From Musa acuminata AAA Group (lineage: Eukaryota > Streptophyta > Magnoliopsida > Zingiberales > Musaceae), in the NCBI RefSeq assembly GCF_036884655.1, contig NC_088355.1, positions 26,225,001-26,289,000 on the forward strand: 64,000 nucleotides of DNA, in the 5' to 3' direction. Below the pieces are notes generated by a model. That model worked only from the letters and a program-made list of their open reading frames with translations, did no database searches and was not told where the DNA came from. The position numbers were made by a program, and so were the translations under genes. This document shows, piece by piece, positions 45,201 through 57,310 of the stretch (within the stretch, counting starts at the first letter, position 1; each line of letters opens with the position of its first letter).

Positions 45201-46000
45201 CCAGCAATCGTAATGGCCTATTTGATGAAATGCAAAGGATGGCGATTTGCACAAAGTTTTCAATGGGTTAGAGATCGTCGACCAATGGTGGAGTTATCCC
45301 CAGGTTTTTACTCTTCTCTGTGCATCATATAAGAAATGGAGCACAAAACCGTACATAAGTTTTTTTTTTTTTCCTTATTTCCTTTTTTTTTTTGGGCATG
45401 CTGTGGTTTATGCTAGACAAATGGAAAGCAAACATCTTGAGGATCCATACTGTATTCATAAGTTATTTTTTTCCTTTTTTTTATTTGGCATGCTGTGGTT
45501 TATGCTAGATAAACGGAAATAAAAAATCTTGAGAATCCATATTGTGTTTATGAGTTATATTTTCCTTTTTTTATTTGGGGCATGCTGTGGTTTATGCTAG
45601 ATAAATGGAAGACAAAAATCTTGAGGATCCATACTGTATTATTGGTTCATTTTTAGCTGTTTATTGTTGTCTCCCTCGTTTATTGTATCTTTCAGCTGTC
45701 CAGCAGCAGTTGCTGGATTATGAACAAAAGATTTTTGGATCTGGTGAAACCACAGCCATGCAACCAGTACTTCCGCCGGAATCACTTCCATCGTTTGGGT
45801 TTGGATTGCCAGTCGATACATCTCCAGCCCCTGTGTTCAATCAACCAACTACGGCATCCGTCTTCGATCGGTCGGTTCCGAGCACGGGAAGTGAGTTTGT
45901 ATTTGGTGCAGGCAGAAACATAGAGCAAAGAGTGATGGAAAACAATGCTTTTGTGGTTGTGCCTCCTACTGGGGGTGAAGCCCCCATGGACAGTTCATGA
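36271..46000 (+). CDS. IBR5: IBR5-type dual-specificity protein phosphatase (five exons)
   Basis: Exons 36271-36507, 38987-39086, 45054-45111, 45197-45303 and 45696-46000 join with GT-AG borders to 268 codons, close to the length of the Arabidopsis protein. The N-terminus MRKRERENPCDVCGHYHKYE then EGEVCGVCGH has four cysteines (C10, C13, C25, C28) in a zinc-ribbon-like spacing. SAFPSEILTDFLYLGSYDNA opens the phosphatase domain, and VHCMLGKNRSPAIVMAYLMK carries the catalytic Cys126 and Arg132 (HCX5R). The C-terminus (PSFGFGLP, PVFNQPT, EFVFGA) also follows the family. IBR5 dephosphorylates tyrosine/threonine of MAP kinases and modulates auxin and ABA responses in Arabidopsis; that role here is inferred by homology. 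Introns 1 and 2 are unusually long (about 2.5 and 6 kb) and carry a TRIM element and tandem repeats. Confidence 0.92.
37044..37048. repeat. Target-site duplication of TRIM element
   Basis: TAATA here and at 38055-38059, directly outside the LTRs. Confidence 0.9.
37049..37493 (+). repeat. Left LTR of TRIM
   Basis: 445 bases; TGTTGGGTTAGC ... TTCCTTCCCAACA. TTCTATAAATATC near 37163 is a TATA-like promoter motif. Confidence 0.88.
37632..38054 (+). repeat. Right LTR of TRIM
   Basis: 423 bases; TGTTGGGATTGAC ... CTTCCTCCCCAACA. It aligns to the left LTR with indels. It contains a local duplication of a TCTAGAGAGGG-type word near 37787-37822. Confidence 0.88.
38640..38840. repeat. Short interspersed duplication in IBR5 intron 1
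   Basis: The words GAAGGCTTTATTGGTTTTAG, CATCAGGAATAT and ATATGGTGGATTGAAAG each occur two or three times in shuffled order, indicating repeated local duplication. Confidence 0.6.
39740..39945. repeat. Degenerate tandem repeat in IBR5 intron 2
   Basis: The phrase AAGGTGGC.TAAC..C.......TGTGGCTCAACCAC..GCC recurs about four times with a period near 50-55 bases. Copies differ by substitutions, so the array is old. Confidence 0.65.
43290..43800. repeat. Three-copy degenerate tandem repeat (about 190 bp) in IBR5 intron 2
   Basis: ATTCAAATAA-type anchors at 43311, 43501 and 43695 are each followed by the same order of words (GATAGAAAGAT..., CAACTTTCC/AGCTTCCAATAAAA, TTGTCCACA/TTATCCACAG, TTTGTCTCTACTTAG). 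Confidence 0.7.
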
Positions 46001-46540
46001 AGAACTGCTCGGGTGAAAGCAGCTGGACCGGAGATCCTCTTTGTACCCAAAAGATGGGTGATGTGAATAGATTGTCATTCAGGTTTGGAATCACAAAGTG
46101 CTCTGGGAGAAATGAGCCTATGTTGAAACTACTTTTTTGTTTTCTTCTTTTACTTTTTTTTTTTTTTTTTTTGTTGGGTGTGTTGGACAGTAACACTTTA
46201 TGAATGAATTAATAATTTTATTGTTCATGAGATGTCTACCACATAAGAGGATTGGTTGGTTTAACCGGCTTTATGTTTTCCTTACTGTTTGATCATCTTG
46301 TGTTTGTGTTTTAATTTCCTTCTTTCACTTTGATTTTCAACATATTGCTGCCCTTGGCAATAACAATAAAAAAGCTATAACATTTGATTATTTTGAGGAT
46401 GATTATACTTGAATGAATCTTTTATATAACCCTGAATTGAATTTTGATTCGGGTTTGGGACCCATATTGCTGACGTTATTGTATTGATGCCTTTGGACAA
46501 AACTGGTAACTCTTAAATGAAGTGGATATTGTGTTGTTGT

Positions 46541-46588
<48 letters not shown>

Positions 46589-47166
46589 AATGAAGTGATG
46601 AAATCCATCTCCAATTTGTAGTGCAATGTTAATTGAACATTATATTTGTGTCAATTACTTGGAAGAAAATTGATCTTCTATTTTATAAACTTGTTTTGCG
46701 TTTCATTTTAATTTTTCTAAACATGTAACATTACCCAACCAACTGCAAAATATGAACAGTAGTACAAAGGAACACCAAACCTGTGGCTGTTTGGTAATTT
46801 AGATCCATATAGACGTCGAATATTGGTAACATAATACCTTCCCTCTCAGCAGCTCATACGGCCTACTTGGGTGCTGCTGCAACTTGTTGTTATGATGAGC
46901 AATAATTGGCCATAGCCTTCTTATTCAGATGGTTAACGGAGATGAATTCCTCAAGAATTTCCTTTTTTTTTCTTTTCTTTTTTTTGTTGTTGGGGATAAT
47001 AGATAGTAAGAGGCTGTGTAAGACATTTAAAAAAAAAAAAGAGTGGTGGAAGACTGTTTTTTGTTCTCATCTTTACACATATTTTAAAAGCTACATCAGA
47101 AGGAAGTCTTCGTGTCGACGATTGACCAGCCAAATCTTGTCCGATTTTTTTCTTTTTATCATCCAC
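46001..47166. other. Convergent intergenic region between IBR5 and fimbrin genes
   Basis: Probable 3' UTRs of both genes. It contains a T run at 46150-46172, the (TC)n microsatellite 46544-46587 and an A run near 47028-47040; nothing coding was recognised. Confidence 0.55.
46544..46587. repeat. (TC)22 microsatellite
   Basis: Uninterrupted CT/TC dinucleotide run downstream of the phosphatase gene. Confidence 0.95.
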
Positions 47167-48596
47167 CTATGGTATGGTGGTGGTGGTGGTGGTGGTAGTA
47201 GTACTACTTCCGTTCTCTATCTCTGAAGTTTCCGAGATAGCATCATCGGATGCGATGTTCGATATGAAGCTTGCAGTCAAGCTTCCATCTTCCCAATCGG
47301 ATGGAGCTTTCTCCGAGGTGGTATCGTCTATCGATATCTCGGACGCAGCTCTATGTAAGGAAGAATCATCTACACATGATTCGCATCGATCCGGTTCCTC
47401 TGATGGCTGTTGCAAGCTCCAATACATGATGCTGGCCGTGAGAACGAGGATCATCTTTTGATTCACCTGGGGAAATGGCAGAAACTCACGTACTTAAATT
47501 AGCTTGATTTCTTCCTCCGAAAATTAATAATCGTTGTTATGATCGTACATAAATAATAAATAATGGAGCTTTACCTCCATGATGTCCTCAGGCAGTAGAA
47601 AGATGGAGCACCCAAGCTTTCTCGCCACGCTAATAATATATATAGCATTCAACCGCTTCTCATCATCTGCATTCCAACGTATAAATAAATAAATAAATTA
47701 TATATACCTCGAGGAAGGAAGCCACCACAGAATTTAATCGAAAGCAAACGAACAAAAGAGTAATCTTATCTGCCACTTTTGATTATGAGCTCCAAGTAAA
47801 AAAAAAAAAAATAAAGACAAAATACTAATAGCGAGTAAAAGTAGAAGTTGGATTCAAACAATCCACACTGGGGTTTGAAATTGAACGAACGTACCACTTT
47901 CGCCCTTGGTAACGAGGTTCCAATTGACGACCCTCGGCTCCACAGAAGATAAGAGTTCCAGGAAAAATATGCCGTTCGATAGGTTCTTATCCTGAGAGAG
48001 GAGATCAAAATTAGGAGGAGGAGGAGGATACATTAATTTAATATTCTCGTCTCAGGATTAGAAAACACAAAATGTTTTTTTTACCTTGAAACTCTCGATC
48101 CGGGAAACTCTTCCTGCGCTTTTCACTTTGTTGTTAGCCCATTTCAGGATGTCAACATCTGTGATTTCCTTTCCTCGAGAGTGGTGATATCTCAGGTTCT
48201 TCAGGAGTTGCAATAGATTAAATCTCATCAATTGCCACAAATAAGCTGTGATGCAAAAAAAGAACAAATGCACGAGTATCAAGAATGAATGAAAAAGTAA
48301 TCGAGTGTGGAGTCGAGAAGGAATAAAATCATACCGAGAATTAGCTTTTTATTTCCTTGAACAAAATCATTGCCCGCAACATTAACAAGAGAGAACTTCA
48401 ATTGTTGTCCGATCTCTATTATTTGATTGCAATTTTCTACTTTTCTAAACGGCATCTTGATGGGAGGCTTCGTCGCCTGCTTCCAATTAACTGAGCCTGG
48501 AGACAACTTATCAAGAACTTCCAAAAGAAGCCACCTGCAGAAGAATCAAATAAATAATAATAAGAATAAGAATAAGAATAATAATAAGAATAATAA

Positions 48597-48627
<31 letters not shown>

Positions 48628-51237
48628 ATTGGCTTTACCCATTTCTAACATCTTCGAAAACATTGTTAACGTATGTAGTAATTCCAAGACTATTGATCCA
48701 CAGCCGGAAAGCTCTTTCTTCCCTGGACACCAGCACATCATCAGGCATCATCTCCGCAAATGAGATTTTTCTGCAGTCTGTGGACAGACCATTCCTACAA
48801 AAGCAATAATACCACAGGATTCAGCATGTAGTGCTGCTACAAAAGCACTACCACATAGCATGCATGTCCAGAAGAAGCAGATGGTGGATATTTTCTTGAA
48901 GGAACAAATAATATATTAAGTTGGAATAAATGAAAAAGTCAGTCAGTCAGTCAGTCAGTCAGTCACGCTGGAAATTGAGAAAAAATATATATATAAATTT
49001 TGTACCTCTCATGAAATATCTGTGCGATAAATCCAAGATTGAGATTTGCAGAGCCTTCTACGATGTCTTTCGACGTCACAAATCTTTTGCAATTGATTTT
49101 CTCCGCATGATCAAGCACCATTTTAGCCCTTTCGGTTGGATCCTTGGCGTCTAGTGCTGCAGGGTTACAGTGCTCAGGTGCAAGAACATTCAGCAGATAT
49201 GCATAAGCCTCTCCATCCTGTATGTATGTATACATATATGTAATTGTATGTAATGGTGTTCAGCAAGCAACACGATGCAAACAAAAAGAATGGAATTTTC
49301 ATGAACCAAGGCATCATCATACATACTAACTAGGAAAATATGAATTCAGAATTACTTTTTGTCCTGCTACTGCCTACTATACTATATTTCTTACCTTCAA
49401 ATCAGAAGAGAAGTTTGTCACCGTCTTCTTGTAGCCTGCCCTCTTGAGGTGAAAATTCATCCACTTCAGCAACATTTTTTCTGGTGACAGACCCATAAGT
49501 TCCTCCGCATCCTGTAATCAGACCGAAATATGCTGGCATAATAGTCGAAATATGCTAGCAAACAAAGCAAGTGCAGCATAGCATCGCTGAGAGAATCGAG
49601 TGATCTTGGAACCTGGCTGTCGTCTATCAGCTCCACGAGTTGAGGTGTCTTCTTCAGGTTGAGATCTGCCAACAGTTGTATCTGACAAGAGAATGAGAAT
49701 GGCCAAGCAGTGAACCGAATTCACAGAAAAATAAAGGTGTTGAATGGACCAAATATATATCTATCTATCTATCTACATACACTCTGAAAAATAATACCTT
49801 TATAATTTGAGATATCAAACCAAGCACCAGGTGAGGCTGCATCAGAAAACGAGCATGTCAGAAGACACACACTTCGACTTTACTCTCGAGACCAGATGAA
49901 CGATAAACAAGCTATCGATCCAACCAAGTTTCTTTTCCCTAGTGTTTGTTTGTTTGTTTATAAACGAGAAAGAAAAAAAGCAGTAGATTGGTTTCCTAAA
50001 AATTCAAAGCCCCTGGGAATAAAATAAATAGGTTTTTTTTTTTTTTTTTTTTTTTTGTGATTGCTCTAACATCTGCATTACTCGTAGGTTTGTGAGTTCT
50101 GATGATTTGACGATGACTGGTCTCATCATATCATTATTCCATAATAGCTGTTGTTACTATTTGGTCGATGAGAAAGAAACGTATGCATCTACAAATTAAA
50201 AGAACGAACGTCAAAAGATAAATAATATTAGGTCTAAGAATCTCCGGTAAGCACACAAGTAAGTGGAAGGGACATACCCTCCCTTCCACCAGATCCTGCG
50301 TTCCGATGTTAACGACCGTGCATCCGATCGCTTTTGCAGAGTTGAGGCACAGAGTGTGGTTCTCATTTCTCTCCCATGGGTTCAGCACCCGCTTTGTGTT
50401 GATCGCCCTCTCATCTATTGTTCCCGGCACCGCAACATTGATCATTTTACTGATGCGTGTCAAAGCAAAATGCATCAACTAATGCATTGATCATTCCACG
50501 ATGAAGGATCACATATCAGATACGAGAAGATTACCAAAGAAGGACTCCATCCTTGGCCAAGTTGAACAGGTCATCTGAAGCCGGATCCAGCGGGAGGTAG
50601 TTCTTCAAGAATGGGTCATCTCCAAGGTAGCCATTTATGTGCGCTACGAAGAAACCTTGCTCGGATTCGCCTATGGTGTGAAGAAGTGTGGTCGTGGTGG
50701 CTTTCAAGAACGAAGAGGAATTCTTCACGCTCCCACGCTTGTTTGCCGCCTCTGCTTGCGAATCCAAATACGCCTGCCCAATTCAGGAATTCTACACTCG
50801 ATCAAACATACGTCAGACCGAGATGCAAGAACCGCTGCAGACGATGACGAGTACCCGTAAGTAAGCCTCGAAGTCCATCTCATGGTTGTCATCGGGATAA
50901 GATGCGTTCAAGATTGCAGAGATCTCTTCCTCCGTGAGCACCTCATGGAGACCCTTCAGTTTGACCATGACCGCCGGCAAATTCCCGACCGTCACATGTC
51001 CCGAATCCCCCTTCGCGGAGAGGTACTAGCCAAGGCCACATCCATGATCAGGCGAACTCGTCGCTAAGAAGCGGCGTCTTAGAACAACGAGGAAGAAGAA
51101 GAAGAAGAAGAAGAAGAAGAAGAAGAACAGAGGGGGTTTCGGCTGCTTACATTGGATTTGAGGCCTCGCAGCTCGACCTGAGTGAATTGGCTCTGCAGCC
51201 ATGGATCGGAAACAAGGACGCCGACGAAGCCCGACAT
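47167..51237 (-). CDS. FIM: Fimbrin/plastin actin-bundling protein (14 exons, 703 codons)
   Basis: Exons (5' to 3'): 51151-51237, 50855-51025, 50535-50773, 50278-50449, 49798-49836, 49613-49681, 49395-49511, 49006-49217, 48639-48794, 48335-48534, 48085-48245, 47895-47991, 47575-47666, 47167-47466. All introns are GT-AG and all phases agree, giving 703 residues against about 690 in Arabidopsis fimbrins. The start [20 protein letters not shown] is the fimbrin N-terminus, followed by an EF-hand-like region to about residue 85. Four calponin-homology domains follow (about 120-238, 265-370, 390-500, 510-620), with landmarks [76 protein letters not shown] and [20 protein letters not shown]. Fimbrin crosslinks actin filaments into bundles. 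The acidic, Ser-rich tail ends in a run of nine Thr encoded by a trinucleotide repeat, so its length may vary. Confidence 0.95.
48548..48628. repeat. Compound microsatellite in a fimbrin intron
   Basis: AATAATAAG/AATAAG units pass into (AAAT)n. Confidence 0.85.
48937..48963. repeat. (AGTC)n microsatellite in a fimbrin intron
   Basis: AGTCAGTC repeated about six times. Confidence 0.9.
51091..51126. repeat. (GAA)n microsatellite in fimbrin intron 1
   Basis: GAA/AAG trinucleotide run of about 12 units. Confidence 0.9.
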
Positions 51238-54033
51238 CTTTACCTACTCGATTCCCTGAGGAAGCTGGAGTCGAATTCCCCGTACCTTATTCAAGAACAC
51301 CACCTGCACAATCGGATGCAATCAAGAACAGCAAAAGGAGAACTCACGGAACGATCCAAGAACAGCAAAAAGCTGCCAACTCTCTCACATTTATGCCAGG
51401 AAACCGCGGAAAAGGCGAAAGATAAGATGCTACTGTCCGGTCGAAGAGCGGAGGCAAGTCAGGTCTCAAGGAGGCTCCTCCTTTCCATCCTCATCATGTC
51501 TATGGTTCCCGTCTCCAAGTTCTTTCCTTTTACTTCACTCAATTTCTATCTTCCTTTTGCTTTCCCTTTTCTTTTGTCATACCCCTGGATTCCTACTTCG
51601 GCGTGGTGGCGGTATGGAAGAGGAGGAGAAGGGACCTTCTCTTTCTGGAGTTACCTGGCAAAGCGTGGAGACGGAGACGGAGACGGAGACGGGGTGAGGG
51701 CGAAATCAATGATCCGAGAAGGAAGGAAGGAAGGAAGGAAGGAAGAAGAAGGAAAAGAAGGGTAAAGAATTACTAAGAGGAAGAGTCGCGCCTCCGCACT
51801 GCGGCACCTGGAATGTCCGCCAGCCGACCGGAAGGGAGGCCACTCTTTGCTTCCGTCCTTATTCTCTGTGGTCGGTGGCGAAGCCGGGGAGGAGGGTGGG
51901 GAAGAGAGGGACGCCTCATAAACTGTCGTTGCATGCAACGACGACCACCTGCTCGTCTGGCATGTGTGATTCCGAGGGGCCCGCCCGCACCTACGTGTGA
52001 CTCCCTACCATCGAGTATAAAATAGAAAATGTCGTTACCTATTTATGGTAGATAAAGAGTCATAAAATTAGATGGTACACTTGCACATATCTATATAATT
52101 TCTTAATATTACGGTGCCATTGGATTCGTTGACTCGAGCTATGTCAGATTTGACTGGGTCTCTCGCAAGTCTATTTATGGTAAGATGACTCGGGACCTAT
52201 CATAGTCTGTGGTGCAGGACCAGGCGTTCCGTTCCTTGTTGGAGAGAGAAGAAGAAGAAGAAGAAGCAAAATTCTTCTTTATCTTCAGCTACTTAAACTT
52301 TTCTTTCTTTTTTTTTGGTTTGAAATTAAATGTATATATATATATGTATGTATAATTATGAGAGAAATATAATAACTACGCTATGCATCAAAAGCTTTTA
52401 TGCTTGTGTCCCAGATGGAATTGTCGTACGTTGCAACATCCAATGTATTGGATGTAGGGATATGCTTCATTCGATTAAGGTTCATCGACCTTTGTTGAGA
52501 CATCAAGTGGATAGAGAGAGAGAGAGAGAGAGAGCTTTTTAAGTTCGATTTGAATGACTCAAGTTGCTGGGGCATGAGGACAATAAACAAGCTTGTTGCC
52601 CAACCAGAGACTGTTCATCCGATACATCATCATAAAAATCGACATGTGTTTCGAAAGATGAGATGATGATGAGAGTCATCGGCTTGGATCTATCTAGCTT
52701 GGACCGTTGAACCTTGGGAAGATGTCTGCCATGGGTCCAAAGTAGCTTGAGAGTGCTTTGTCCCTCCGTTGGATTGTCGAGACGACGAGGGAAGCTATCT
52801 GATTCTTAACCTTAATGATTTACAATTATTGCTGAGCTTTTGTTTTTCTTGTAAAACGCTAACTTAATCTTTGTATTTTGCATCCAAGAGAAGCATCATA
52901 ATTTTTTTTTGTTTTTTGTTTTCTGTTTTTAAAGATCAGGTAAACAATGTACTGTAACGATTCGACTTGACCTATATAGTAGTAATCGGTATGTCTTATT
53001 TCCATCGTAGTTAATCCTGCATATGTAAAATAAAATTTCCGATCGAGACAATTAATTCTAAGCAATTATCAAGTTGTCCGGCGTGTCATTGGTCCCTCGA
53101 CGCTTCATCCGATTCTTCGGATGGAAACAAGGAAAGCTTTTTTACTTTGTTCTTGGCAAATAACAAACTCCTAATGTTTCAATTTAGTAAGTCTTAGTCG
53201 AACTTCCTTTGAGAAATCATAAGAACCTTCCTTGCTTAACATTAGTTTTCCTCTAGAAACGATGGTTGAGATATGGGAAGCATATTCTCCCTTTGGATGT
53301 TTCTTCGGACCCATGCCTTTCTCGTTTCTTTGGTTTCTTTTTTATTTTTCTCTCCAATATGAGAGCTTCGGTCCTTATATACTAATTTATTTTCTGAAGT
53401 GGGGCAAGTAAGATTGTTAGAGAACTCTTCATGATCAACTAACAAACACTTAAATGGCTTGTAATGTTGAATTGAGTAATAGACTATAAAAGAGAGATTG
53501 ATTTTATTTATTGAAAAGACAAGTGTTTATATAAGTTTTAAGATATAAAATTTTTTCAAATCATGTAATTAAATCAGCTACTTAAATCATCCTCAAATAT
53601 TAGATGTCTATGTATGTCTCTATTATGATCTTTTATTATGTTCCCGTAAAATGAGTTTTTGTCAAGAATATCAATCTTGGACTGATATAATTGAAATATT
53701 TTATGGACGAAAGACTTTATAAGGGAGTTTGCTAGTTGATCAATAATATGTAAATGAGAAATACATAATTGATGTCTAAGTTCTTATATGTGGATAAAAA
53801 GATATAATAATAATTAAAACGATGAAACGAAGAATGAGAATGTAAATCGATTTGACAAATCAATTTTCAAAAAAAAAAAAAAAAAAAAGAGAGGTCCAGG
53901 AGGCTACTATCTATCTACATCTTTACTACTTTAACTTATATGGTTGAGAAAAATAGCACAATCAAGAATAGGATAAGAGATATGTTGGTAAAGAGGCGAT
54001 CACAATGGGTTCGTCGATAGAGCAGTAGCGACG
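51238..54033. other. Fimbrin upstream region and intergenic DNA
   Basis: 51238-51960 is GC-rich near the gene and probably includes its 5' leader and promoter. It has a (GGAGAC)4 repeat at 51666-51691 and a GGAA run at 51720-51743. 52000-54033 is AT-rich with a TA run near 52332, an AG run at 52513-52534 and an A run near 53871. No coding sequence was recognised. Confidence 0.5.
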
Positions 54034-55600
54034 TGCTAGTCATAGGTGTCCTGCAAGTCAATCATGTGAATGATAACATGTGTGACATGACACATGATCT
54101 TTTTATTTATTATTATTATGATATTTTCTCACTTTATATTGCTTGTTGCATAAATATATTGTGATTTCTATGGATCTATGCAATGGGAATCTGATCGTGA
54201 TGATATCATAATAATGAGACCGATTTACCTTTAAACACCGACCCTAAATAATTTCGGTCATAAGTTATTCAAGAAGGATATCGAGATAATCGCACAGACT
54301 AGTGTGTTGTATATCTGTCTATATGATGGAAGCAGTTGGTCTCGTAGCTACTCGTGTGGAGACACTAGGGCTATAACGTAGGTGTTCATTGGAAAATGAG
54401 TTCATTGATTGATCTGCCCATGGAATGCTAGATGGTTGATGATACCTCATTATTCGACAATAAATTCATTATCCCGATAGTATACTTGGTCCTTAGTCTT
54501 AAGACACTAAGGATGTCCTATATGAGTATTTTACTCTTTGATACTAGACTTATAGATTTAAAAATTTCAAATCTAGCACAATCGATCATCAAGAGTAGTA
54601 GTCAATCTTACGATGGCTATTGAGTGTCAATAGAGGATCATTTGCTCTCGGTATCATGAGAAGAATATCTTGTGTATTCTTGCTCAAACAAATCCTTGGC
54701 CAAGGTCGTTCGGATTGAGAGAGAAATAGTTCTTCAAGAGAATTCGATGAGAGCGAGACTCGATGAGAAATCATATAGGCTTCATAGCACCATGCCCAGT
54801 ATACGGTCTCTGTGACATTAGATAGATAAGAGACTATATGTATATAATAACTGAGGACAAATATGTCCAAAATATTGGATTCTCCTATATTGTCTAGGGA
54901 CTATGGCGTAGTGGTCCAGTACGTCCGTAGTTGATGAGTAGAGTGAATTATTATAGAGATAATAATTCACGACCAGCTCGATATTAGGCCTGGAGGGTTA
55001 TACACATATGGTAGGTATTGCGACGAGTAGAGATTCAGATATGAGATATTCGTCGAAGCCCCCTATATTTTTGAATATCCAAAAAGCTCTTGAATTATTG
55101 AATCATATGGATGAGATCCAATAAGAGTCAATGAGAAATTATTGGATAGAGATCCAATAATCTAAGAGGCTTGGGTAGTTAGATAAAGATTTAATACCCA
55201 ATAGGGTAGGATCCATTAAGGTTAAGTTAATATGAGGCATTTATAAATAGGAGAGAACCAAAGGATTAGGCTTCTTGGTTGCCACCTCCTATTCTCCTCC
55301 CCCCTTTTTTTTCTTAGACAACAGGTGTGAAAATTTGGGCAGCAATTCAAGGAGCATCTTCGTAGCCCCTACCATGTGGATCACTGCTAGAGAGGAGGAT
55401 GCTTAACCTCCTTCATCTTGTAGGATTTTAAGGATATATGATTTCTCTAGGTAACACAACTATCTCATACGTGGTTTTTAGTTTCGTAGGTGTTTGCGCA
55501 CCAATCTTCACACGACGACGAACACCTTTTTGGAAAATTTAGAATTTTTGTTTTTTGTTATTCCGTTGCGCATGTGATGTCGCCCCTAGATTTCTCTACA
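54034..55600 (+). mobile_element. Diverged solo LTR related to copia C
   Basis: It starts TGCTAGTCATAGGTGTCC and ends GCCCCTAGATTTCTCTACA, collinear throughout with the 1493-base LTRs of family C but strongly diverged and with extra sequence near 55040-55200. TATAAATAGGAG near 55238 is the promoter motif, and the 11-bp palindrome is kept at 54943-54970. No internal region follows. The flanking direct repeat is partial (CGACG/CGATA), within a longer duplicated flank. Confidence 0.85.
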
Positions 55601-57310
55601 CGATATGGGTCATCGATAAAATAATAGCGATGTCACTAGCTTACGAGGAATAGTTGTTTATGAAAGATTGAACTTATTTTATTAACCGAGTGCATCTCAT
55701 ATTGAGGTCAAATTTATTGGGCCAAAGTAGATCATTGCCCTTCTCTACAAAAATGAATGTAATGTTAGATTGATTATTGATATTAAATCTACGATCATTA
55801 AAAAGTTACTGATGGTGCTATTGTTCAACAATCAACCTAAATGTTACTATAGATGGAAAGGAAAGGCCCTTAATTCTATGTCAAGAGGATTTTTTTTATA
55901 CAGTATCTTGGTTTCAATTTTTTTGCAATATTTTTTTGAGAATTTTTTTTTAGCATCAATCTATTGTGTTAATTTTAATTATCAACTTGAGAAAAAAAAG
56001 TTCAATCAAGACAATAAAATTTAAATCATATCTGGTGTGAAAAAGAATTTAAAAGGTTTATTAGATAGCCTAATGATGCGAAACCAATTTATTCTGTCTT
56101 TTATTTAAATAAATTTGATCAAAATATTTCATATATGCAATAAGTTATCATATGTCAGTATCTACTCAATGAGGAAAAAAAGGAAAATAAATACAGAAAA
56201 AAAAGAAATATATCATATTTGTTTTTGATTTAAGATTACAAATGATTCATCTTTATAAAGATATAAGCTCGAAATATTATTTTATTTTTTTAAAAATCAA
56301 GTCAAAATTATTACTTTGTGTTCAAAGGGAACATGTTATTTTTATAATTTTCCTTTTATTTTTGTATCTATGCCTATAAAAATGGTTCAGAATATTATGA
56401 TATATCAGTCAAAAAATAAATTAAGTTTTACATAAATAATAAAACTTACAAAATTTTTATTGTATGTGAATGTGCCAAGTATTCGATAGTTATCTAATTT
56501 TTTTCTTTTTATGAATCTAGCTGTTAGTCATTCTACATCACCCAATCAAAAAAAGATATCAACTCGAGTATGAGTAACTTGTTTAAAGACAAAATAACTT
56601 ACACCTTTATTTTTGGTAAGAACTCTTGGACCCTTATTTTTTATCGAGCAAAAAAAAAAATTCAAGAGATCAAAATGAATCCCAAAAATTTCACCTCAAA
56701 GCATTCCCGTAGAACTCCACATTTACATCATTAACCATTTTAAGTTATATAAAATTTAACATTTTAATAATCCTATTAAATTTCACAATGATGTTGGATT
56801 ACGATTGATTATTAAATTTTATAATATTTTATCTTTGGATGAACATGCTCCCTTGGTACTTTTGTCTACTTCAGTAATGATATTTTTCCTTTTTCCTTTT
56901 TGTCTCTGTCTCCTAACCATTCATTTAATCTTAAGAATTTAAAATCAAAAGTTGTTTTCGTCAAATGAAACTTGCGTTCGTGTTACACTAGTTTCCATCA
57001 GCCAGTGACATCAGCCGACTCATCAGTGACGAGTCAATGCACCGGTAGAAACTTCACAGGATGCATCCTCGCTTGTCCTACATGCAATGGAAGCCGACAA
57101 CACCCGTGACCACTACTATTACGTTCCTTCCCTTCACTCCATCCGCGGTATATATATATATATATATATAATGTATAAAAAATCTTCACAAGAATTAAAG
57201 AAAATAAAATTCCTTAAAATCCTACGCTCCGTCGTATCCGCGGCCTCTTCATATCGACGCCTACGATCCATCCATCCATCCATCCATCGTATCCCTCTGT
57301 TGCCTCAACG
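55601..57310. other. AT-rich intergenic region
   Basis: No gene was recognised. A TA run lies near 57149-57169 and CATC repeats near 57270. The last part is the probable 3' UTR of the minus-strand RING gene. Confidence 0.5.

Noticed and set aside
47174..47461. Plus-strand frame starting with a poly-Val run
   Set aside because: It is the complement of the fimbrin last exon and its repeat.
51187..51765. A 192-codon plus-strand frame
   Set aside because: It is antisense to fimbrin exon 1 and its upstream region, with low-complexity sequence and no domain.
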